A stretch of 41,285 nucleotides of DNA from Candidatus Solincola daggyaiensis (GTDB taxonomy: Bacteria; Actinomycetota; Geothermincolia; Geothermincolales; RBG-13-55-18): NCBI GenBank assembly GCA_015711825.1, contig JACVJD010000017.1, forward strand, positions 1-41,285, read 5' to 3'. Below the pieces are notes generated by a model that worked only from the letters and a program-made list of their open reading frames with translations, did not search any database and was not told the origin of the DNA. Below, one piece after another: positions 35,250 through 41,285 of the stretch (within the stretch, counting starts at the first letter, position 1; every line of letters starts with the position of its first letter). A program made the translations under genes and the position numbers.

Positions 35250-36485
35250 CTATTCGTAGATCTTCTCCTCCTCGTTGAAGGCCTCGGGGGCGTCCTGCTC
35301 CACGTCGCGCTTGCCTTTCACCTGCTCCTCCAGCTCCTTGTAGAACTCGTGCTGGATGATGAGGTTCATGATCTCGTTGGTGCCGGTCCAGATGGAGAGC
35401 AGGCGGCTGTCCCGGAGCATCCTCTCGATGGGATAGACGTTGGTGTAGGCGATGCCCCCCATGGCCTGCATGGCGTTGTAAACGATGTCCCACACCGCCT
35501 CGGTGGCGTACTTTTTGGACTCCGAGACCATGCGGCGCATGCGCCCGTGGGGCACGCCGGAGTCGATGGCCCTGGCGGTCATCCAGATGAGGCTGGCCAT
35601 GGAATCCAGCTTCACCAGGCTCTCGGCGATCATGAACGACACCGCCTGGAAGTTCTTGATCTGCATACCGAAGGCCTTACGCCGCGTGGTGTAGCGCGCC
35701 GCCAGCTCGATGGCCTCCCGCGCCGCCCCCACGCATCCCGAGGCTGAGGTCATGCGCTCCGGCACCATCATGCGGTAGAAGATGTGCGAGGCGCCGTTCT
35801 CCTCCCCCACCAGGTTCTCCACCGGCACCCTGGTGTCGCGGAAGAGCACGCGCCCGGTGCCGCTACCCCGCGCTCCCATGAGGCCGTAAACCGTCTTCAC
35901 CTCCACGCTGTCGTCCCGCTCCACCAGAAAGCAGGAGATGCCGTCGCGCGGCGGGGCGTCCGGGTTGGTGCGGGCATAGACCATGAAGTAGTCGGCGCCC
36001 TCCGCCCCCACGATGAAGCGCTTCTGCCCGTGCAGCACGTAGTGGCCGCCTTCGCGCCGCGCGGTGCAGGTGGCGCCGAAGAAGTCCGAGCCGCCGCGGG
36101 GCTCGGTCAGGGCCTCCGCGCATACCTTCTCCCCCTTTAAGGTGGGCACCAGAAAGCGCTGCTTGTGGTCCTCGTTGCCGAACTGCACGATGCATTCGCC
36201 CACGATGCTCACCAGGGAGTAGAGGCAGGTGAGGGGCACCCCCACCAGGGACATCTCGGAGATGGCGATGATCTCGTCCTCCCACTTCAGGCCACGGCCC
36301 CCGTACTGGGGCGGGAAGCGCAGCCCGAGGAGGTTGCGCCTCCCCGCCTCTTCCAGGAAGAACCTGGGAAAAGGCGCGATCATGGCGTCCATGTCCAGAA
36401 TGAGCTGGCGCGGCACCCAGCTCACCAGGTCGCGCACCTCCTGCTGCAGGGCCTTCTGCTCCTCGCTCATGATGAAATCGAACAT
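35250..36485 (-). CDS. acyl-CoA dehydrogenase
   Basis: [106 protein letters not shown]. Confidence 0.95.
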   Translation of the reverse strand: MFDFIMSEEQKALQQEVRDLVSWVPRQLILDMDAMIAPFPRFFLEEAGRRNLLGLRFPPQYGGRGLKWEDEIIAISEMSLVGVPLTCLYSLVSIVGECIVQFGNEDHKQRFLVPTLKGEKVCAEALTEPRGGSDFFGATCTARREGGHYVLHGQKRFIVGAEGADYFMVYARTNPDAPPRDGISCFLVERDDSVEVKTVYGLMGARGSGTGRVLFRDTRVPVENLVGEENGASHIFYRMMVPERMTSASGCVGAAREAIELAARYTTRRKAFGMQIKNFQAVSFMIAESLVKLDSMASLIWMTARAIDSGVPHGRMRRMVSESKKYATEAVWDIVYNAMQAMGGIAYTNVYPIERMLRDSRLLSIWTGTNEIMNLIIQHEFYKELEEQVKGKRDVEQDAPEAFNEEEKIYE

Positions 36486-36601
36486 CTCACTCCTCCTCCG
36501 TTCCACCGCCGTCGGCGCTCACCGTCGCCTCGCTTTTTTGGCAAAAGCAAGGCATCGCCTCGAGACGCGGCCACTCTCACGCCGCGCTCTCCCGCTTCCC
36601 A

Positions 36602-36650
36602 CTCCGCCTTAACTTCCTTTCTTCTTCATCTCCACCATCTCGCGAGCGCG
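36602..36650 (-). pseudogene. orphan 3'-tail copy of the adjacent merR gene
   Basis: 44/49 nt identity to 36726-36774 (merR 3' end); encodes RAREMVEMKKKGS* vs KRAREMVEMMEKGS*. Confidence 0.8.
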
Positions 36651-36732
36651 GTTTCCGACTTCTGCCTAAGGAAGCATAGGGCTTCAGCCTACACGATCGC
36701 CGTCACGCCGCATCCGCCGCTTTGGCTCCGCC

Positions 36733-37203
36733 TTAACTCCCTTTCTCCATCATCTCCACCATCTCGCGGGCTCGCTTAATGAACTCTCCGTCCTCCCCCT
36801 GCTCCTCCAGGATACGCAGGAAGCTCGCGGCGAACTCCAGCATCTCTCCGCGTATCTCCCTCAGCTCCTCGATCCTCTCGTCTATCTCCCGGATGTGCCG
36901 CAGGCCGTATTCCAGGGTGCGCATGATCTGCTGTCTCTGGGTGGGGTCCACCTCATAGAGCTCCAGGATGTCCTTGAGCTCGGCCAGGGAGTACCCGAAA
37001 CGCTTGCCGCGCAGGATGAGCTTGAGGCGCGCCCGGTCCCGCTCGTCGTAGAGCCTCTGGCTGGTGGGCGTCTCGCGGTGGGGTGAGAGAAGGCCCACCT
37101 CCTCGTAGTAGCGGATGGTGCGCGGGGTGATGCCGAATTCCTGCGCCAGCTCGGAGATGGCCATCTTGGCGCGGGAACTTTTTCCGCCGCCGTTACCGGA
37201 CAT
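36733..37203 (-). CDS. MerR-family regulator, LiuR-like
   Basis: AISELAQEFGITPRTIRYYEEVGLLSPHRE...RLYDERDRARLKLILRGKRFGYSLAELKDILELYEVDPTQ, strongly resembling LiuR-type MerR regulators of acyl-CoA catabolism. Confidence 0.88.
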   Translation of the reverse strand: MSGNGGGKSSRAKMAISELAQEFGITPRTIRYYEEVGLLSPHRETPTSQRLYDERDRARLKLILRGKRFGYSLAELKDILELYEVDPTQRQQIMRTLEYGLRHIREIDERIEELREIRGEMLEFAASFLRILEEQGEDGEFIKRAREMVEMMEKGS

Positions 37204-37230
37204 CGCCGTCCCTCCCGGCCGCGACGGCGC

Positions 37231-38868
37231 TCATCCCCTCGCCGGCTCCTCCACCCTCTTCTCCTCCTGCTGCGGTCCCGCCTCCGCCTCCGCCAGCGCC
37301 AGGTCCTGGTAGGCGTGGAAGAGGCGGGCGCAGAAGTCGTCCCAGCGCTCGCAGACCTCCAGCGTCCTCGCGTTCATCTCGAAGAGGTGCGGGACGGAGA
37401 GCAGCTCCTCTATCTCGCCCGCGAAGCCCTCGATGATCCCCGGGTCGGCGCCCCGCAGGATGCTCGCCACGCATTCGGAGGCGGGATACCACTCCGCCAC
37501 CCTCTGGAAATCCCGGTGCATCTGGGTGAGGAGCACGTTGCGCGGCCCCTCCCACAGCTCGTTGACCAGCCCGTCCCGCAGCATGCGCGGGAAGCTGGAA
37601 AAGTCCTCCATAACGCCGTGGCCCCCGAACACGCTTATGCCCAGGCGCGACATGTCGTTGGCGTCCGCGGCGGTGGTGATCTTCTGCAGCATCACCAGCT
37701 GCCGCACGTCGAAGCGCTTCCTCTTTATCTCCAGGGGCTCGTCGGTGGTCAGTCCCGGCGCCAGGCCGCCCGGGAGAGCGATGAAGTCGCGATAGAGCTT
37801 GAAGCACCCCGCCACGCTGCGCCGCGCCAGGCGCTCGTGCTTTTCCAGCTGCCACGCGGCCATGGGGAAGGAGGCGATGGGGAGGCCGAAGGCGGTGCGG
37901 AACTCGGCGTATTTGCGGCACTCGCGCAGCCCCCGCAGCATGCCGCTGCTCATGCCGATGCCCACCACCAGGCGGGAGAGGGTGAGCACGATGCCCACCA
38001 CGTTGGCCACGCCGCGGTCGAGGGGCCCCACGGGATAGGCCAGGGCGCCCTGGAAGGTGATCTCGGCGGTGGGGAGCTCCACCGTGCCCAGCTTCCACTT
38101 CAGGCGGTCGATGGTGTAGCCGTTGCGCTTCTCTTTATCCTTGTCCCCGGGGAGCCACATGGGGACGACGAAAAGCCCCACCCTCTCCGAGCCCTGGGGC
38201 TTGGCGGTGACCACGGCGTAGTCCGCGTGGGCGGCGGAGCAGAAGAACTTGTTGCCGTAAAGGCGCCACGCGCCTCCCTCCTGCGCCGCCTCCAGGAGGT
38301 TGGCGGGCACGTCCGAGCCCCCCTGGATCTCGGAGACGAACTGGGCCCCGATGGCGAAATCGCCGTCGATGCCGTCACGGGCGTGCGCGAGGATGCGCAG
38401 GGTCTCGGGGGTGTCCGCGTACTTCTCCAGCAACGCCACCAGCCCCCAGGTGCAGGCGAGGGGACAGAGCACCCCGGCCTCGGAGTTCTGGCTCAGGATG
38501 GCGAGCTTGACGAAGCGGGTCCATGGCGAGGTGCTTTGGGAGAAGAGGGCCTCGGAGAAGACCTCCTTCTCCATCATCTCGATCTCGTAGGGCCTGACGA
38601 TGCGGTCGATGCGGTTCTTGTGACCGTCGTAGTGCATCATGTAGGGGCGCCTCTCGGGGGTGGCGATGCGCTCCGCGAAGTCGCGCCAGCGGAAAGAGGC
38701 CTTGCGCGAGAACTCCCTCGCCTCGCGGTCCACCTCCTCCGCCTCCTCGCCCGCGAAGGCGCGTACCATTTTCTGGAGAAAATGATCGTCGGCGTAATAG
38801 TCGACCTTGCTCCTCCATTCCAGGAAGGGATTGAAGCTGTAGGGATTGTTCCTGTCCGGAAGGGACAT
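37231..38868 (-). CDS. acyl-CoA dehydrogenase, long AidB/ACAD-like form
   Basis: FVSEIQGGSDVPANLLEAAQEGGAWRLYGNKFFCSAAHADYAVVTAKPQG; EFRTAFGLPIASFPMAAWQLEKHE; GISVFGGHGVMEDFSSFPRMLRDGLVNELWEGPRNVLL. Confidence 0.9.
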   Translation of the reverse strand: MSLPDRNNPYSFNPFLEWRSKVDYYADDHFLQKMVRAFAGEEAEEVDREAREFSRKASFRWRDFAERIATPERRPYMMHYDGHKNRIDRIVRPYEIEMMEKEVFSEALFSQSTSPWTRFVKLAILSQNSEAGVLCPLACTWGLVALLEKYADTPETLRILAHARDGIDGDFAIGAQFVSEIQGGSDVPANLLEAAQEGGAWRLYGNKFFCSAAHADYAVVTAKPQGSERVGLFVVPMWLPGDKDKEKRNGYTIDRLKWKLGTVELPTAEITFQGALAYPVGPLDRGVANVVGIVLTLSRLVVGIGMSSGMLRGLRECRKYAEFRTAFGLPIASFPMAAWQLEKHERLARRSVAGCFKLYRDFIALPGGLAPGLTTDEPLEIKRKRFDVRQLVMLQKITTAADANDMSRLGISVFGGHGVMEDFSSFPRMLRDGLVNELWEGPRNVLLTQMHRDFQRVAEWYPASECVASILRGADPGIIEGFAGEIEELLSVPHLFEMNARTLEVCERWDDFCARLFHAYQDLALAEAEAGPQQEEKRVEEPARG

Positions 38869-38995
38869 GGCACACCTCCTTCGCCCGCCGCCATCGCCTT
38901 GCGCGATCGCGGTACCGCAAGCCGTCCCGGGTTCCAGTGCCGGCCTTGCCGTGTAACCAGGGATGGCCGCGACGACAGCCACCCATAACTATGAA

Positions 38996-39011
38996 TTAAC
39001 GTTTACGTTAA
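38996..39011. promoter_or_regulatory. palindromic operator TTAACGTTTACGTTAA upstream of ACAD-merR-ACAD genes
   Basis: Perfect 7+2+7 palindrome, overlapped by a second palindrome ACGTTAACGT (39005-39014). Confidence 0.7.
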
Positions 39012-39067
39012 CGTTATAAGAATAATGTTATTTGCTGACTCCCCAGGCTGTCAACAATGCACACCAT

Positions 39068-39265
39068 GGGGTCAGCCCCCGATTTTCGACAAATGGTGCC
39101 AGGCCTCAACTCGCGGGGCCCGCCTTCTCTATGGTGCCGGGCGCCTGCCCTCTCTAGGGGGTCGTTCACTTTTCAATCGCTTTACTTTCCACGCTCCAGG
39201 GCAGGGTTCTGTTGGCCTGCTTTCGCTGCTCGACGGGGTTCGGTCCTAAGTCCGGGCCTGACCCC
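39068..39265. mobile_element. candidate ~198-bp non-coding element with imperfect terminal inverted repeats (GGGGTCAGCCCC ... GGGCCTGACCCC)
   Basis: Ends match in 11/12 positions as inverted repeats; no convincing coding capacity; sits between operator and FGGY kinase 3' end. Confidence 0.45.
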
Positions 39266-39278
39266 TCCGACCTCTGTT

Positions 39279-40844
39279 TCAGGCCCAATGGGAGGCCCGC
39301 TGCACCGCCTTTTTCCAGCCGGCGTAGAGTTTCTCGCGCGTCTCCGCGTCCATGGCTGGCTTGAAGACGCGGTCCACGCGGCGAATGCGCAGGATATCGT
39401 GGGGGTATTTCCACATCCCCGCCGCGATGCCGGTGAAGAAGGCGGCGCCCAGGGCGGTGGCCTCGAGCACCTGCGGGCGCTCCACCTCCGCGTCCAGGAT
39501 GTCCGCCAGGAACTGGAGGAGGAAATCGTTGGCGGAAGCCCCGCCGTCCGCCTTGATCCTCCTCACCGCCATACCGGTGTCCTTCTGCATAGCCTCTATA
39601 ACGTCCTTGCACTGGTAAGCGATGGACTCCAGGGTGGCCCTCACCACCTGCTCCTTGGTGGTGGCGCGGGTGAGTCCGATGACGGTGCCGCGCGCGTAAG
39701 GGTCCCAGTAGGGCGCGGTGAGGCCGGTGAAGGCCGGCACCACGTAGACGCCACCGCAGTCCTCGCAGGCCCGCGCCAGGTCCTGCGACTCCGCCGCGTC
39801 CTTTATTATCTGCAGGTTGTCCCTGAGCCACTGCACGGACGAGCCGGCGCTGGAGATGATCCCCTCCATCATGTAGGTGGTCTTTCCCTCCAGTTTCCAG
39901 GCGATGAGGGGGGTGAGCCGGTGGATGGAAGCCATGGGCTCCTCGCCGGTGTTCACGTCGATGAAGCTGCCGGTGCCGTTGGTGCATTTCACGCTGCCCT
40001 TCTCGAAGCAGGCCTCTCCAAACAGCGCCGCTTGCTGGTCCGCCACCACACAACGGATGGGGATGGGGTCGCCGAAGGCCTCGGTGACGCCGAAATCGCC
40101 CGCCGTCTCCCGTATCTCGGGAAAGACCAGGCCGCCGGGGAGCCCGAAGGGCTTGAGCAGGAGGGGACTCCAGCGCATGCCGAAGGGGTCGTACAGGCCG
40201 GTGGCGCTGACGTTGGAGAAATCGGTGGCGTGCACCGCGCCGCGGGTGTAGTTCCATACCAGCCAGGTGTCCACGGTGCCCAGGCGCAGCTTCCCCGCCG
40301 CCGCCTTCTCCGCCGCGCCCGGCACGTTGTCCAGCACCCAGCGCGCGTGGGCGGAGGATTGCGCGGGGGTAACGGTGAAGTGGGCGGCGGTGATGAGCAG
40401 CTTGCCCACCAGGTTGCGGCGCAGGCCCTCGCTCAGGTGGGCGATGCGCTGGTACGCTCCCCCCGCCAGGTGCAGCAGCTTGAACATGGCGCTGCGGTTG
40501 ACCTTCTCGCAGGCGTCGGACATCCTGGTGTCCTGCCAGGTGATGGCGTTATAGACGGGCTCTCCCGTCTCGGCGTCCCAGATCATGCTGGTGGCCCTCT
40601 GGGTGGCGATACCCATGGCGGCGATCTCCGCCGGCTTGATGCCGGATTCCTCCAGAGCTTTTCGGGTGACTTCCATGCAGCCCTCGAAAAGTACCGCGGG
40701 GTCCTGTTCCGTCCATCCCGGCTGCGGGAATATCTGCGGTATCTCGCGGTACACCTCGCACACCACGTCGGTCTCGCGGTCGAAGATCACCGCCCTTACC
40801 CCGGTGGTGCCCACGTCGTTTACCAGGATGTACTTCTCATCCAC
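39279..40844 (-). CDS. FGGY-family carbohydrate kinase, glycerol-kinase-like
   Basis: ILVNDVGTTGVRAVIFD, GIATQRATSMIWDAETGEPVYNAITWQDTR, VVADQQAALFGEACFEKGSVKCTNGTGSFIDVNTG, YVVPAFTGLTAPYWDPYARGTVIGLTR, KADGGASANDFLLQFLADIL. Confidence 0.9.
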   Translation of the reverse strand: MDEKYILVNDVGTTGVRAVIFDRETDVVCEVYREIPQIFPQPGWTEQDPAVLFEGCMEVTRKALEESGIKPAEIAAMGIATQRATSMIWDAETGEPVYNAITWQDTRMSDACEKVNRSAMFKLLHLAGGAYQRIAHLSEGLRRNLVGKLLITAAHFTVTPAQSSAHARWVLDNVPGAAEKAAAGKLRLGTVDTWLVWNYTRGAVHATDFSNVSATGLYDPFGMRWSPLLLKPFGLPGGLVFPEIRETAGDFGVTEAFGDPIPIRCVVADQQAALFGEACFEKGSVKCTNGTGSFIDVNTGEEPMASIHRLTPLIAWKLEGKTTYMMEGIISSAGSSVQWLRDNLQIIKDAAESQDLARACEDCGGVYVVPAFTGLTAPYWDPYARGTVIGLTRATTKEQVVRATLESIAYQCKDVIEAMQKDTGMAVRRIKADGGASANDFLLQFLADILDAEVERPQVLEATALGAAFFTGIAAGMWKYPHDILRIRRVDRVFKPAMDAETREKLYAGWKKAVQRASHWA

Positions 40845-40894
40845 GTCGCGCCCCCGTTTCTCTCCGTTTTCCCCGCCTCCCCCTATTATAGAGG

Positions 40895-40957
40895 TCAGGT
40901 CTTGAATCTTGAATTCTTTTCCATATTATGGTTGGATATTCAAGATTCAAGACCTGA
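40895..40957. repeat. 20-bp perfect inverted repeat (TCAGGTCTTGAATCTTGAAT / ATTCAAGATTCAAGACCTGA), candidate REP/MITE-like hairpin
   Basis: Arms 40895-40914 and 40938-40957 are exact reverse complements; 23-nt spacer contains CCATATTATGG. Confidence 0.85.
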
Positions 40958-40962
40958 TCCCA

Positions 40963-41285
40963 TCAATGCGGGTGGCCGATGGAGTCGTGGGCCCAGGTGC
41001 GGTTCCCCCCGTACACGGCGCGCTCCGCCACCACCGGGAGATCGGAGGTCACGGTGGTGGAGACCTCCCAGGCGGCGACGTACTTCCCCACCTCGTAGGT
41101 GCGGCGGGAGCGGGCGGGCACGGTCTCCCGGGGGCCGGCCACCGCTCCCGTGGCGGTCTGGAAGTCTATGGCAACCGCGGCGGGCTCGTCTCCCGGGTTC
41201 TGCACCAGCACCCAGGTCTCGAACCCCCCTTGCGTGCAGCCCTCGGCCAGGTACCAGGCGGTGGAGGGGGCGGTGACCCCGATGG
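40963..41285 (-). CDS. C-terminal part of a protein carrying the 'LAEG.T..GFE.W.LVQNP' repeat (truncated by window end)
   Basis: Minus-strand translation ...IGVTAPSTAWYLAEGCTQGGFETWVLVQNPGDEPAAVAIDFQTATGAV...VVAERAVYGGNRTWAHDSIGHPH*; same repeat as the NodB protein at 17683-19617. Confidence 0.75.
   Translation of the reverse strand, partial: IGVTAPSTAWYLAEGCTQGGFETWVLVQNPGDEPAAVAIDFQTATGAVAGPRETVPARSRRTYEVGKYVAAWEVSTTVTSDLPVVAERAVYGGNRTWAHDSIGHPH

Noticed and set aside
37315-38988. 557-aa plus-strand ORF
   Set aside because: Shadow of the acyl-CoA dehydrogenase gene on the minus strand.
39057-41276. 739-aa plus-strand ORF
   Set aside because: Antisense to the FGGY kinase, composition typical of high-GC shadow ORFs, no motifs.
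1-41285. CRISPR array or obvious IS transposase
   Set aside because: No regularly spaced repeats were seen and no transposase ORF was recognised.

Overview
A 41.3 kb high-GC bacterial chromosomal segment. The lineage is not determined; the gene style suggests a deep-branching Actinobacteria-like or Firmicutes-like MAG. The left 2.7 kb is the end of an integrated element: an excisionase-like HTH protein and a tyrosine recombinase abut the 3' end of tRNA-Val(TAC). The rest is mostly housekeeping and accessory metabolism: an ABC exporter operon with a His-rich protein, an ADP-forming acyl-CoA synthetase alpha protein, a MarR/CPA2 antiporter/CBS operon, Crp/Fnr, a sulfur-trafficking operon (DUF255 thioredoxin-like, IscS-like, IscU, Zn-ribbon, DsrE2, TusA, rubrerythrin), NodB and HDAC-like deacetylases, GYD proteins, an rml-type nucleotide-sugar cluster, RNase D, a REC-PAS histidine kinase, three TetR regulators, two acyl-CoA dehydrogenases around a LiuR-like MerR, and an FGGY kinase. 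The best candidate for something unusual is the sulfur operon at 12155-17081. Its IscS-like protein keeps the persulfide Cys but lacks the PLP-binding Lys (SSDMIYGPQG instead of S-x-HK-xYGPKG), and it sits with IscU, DsrE2 and TusA. This suggests a sulfur supply for Fe-S assembly that does not use classical cysteine desulfuration. Other enzymes here also carry active-site substitutions (HDAC-like, RmlC-like, FGGY kinase). Two loci carry orphan copies of a neighbouring gene's 3' tail. Two non-coding inverted-repeat elements flank the FGGY kinase. All calls come from reading the sequence and the supplied ORF track; no database search was run.
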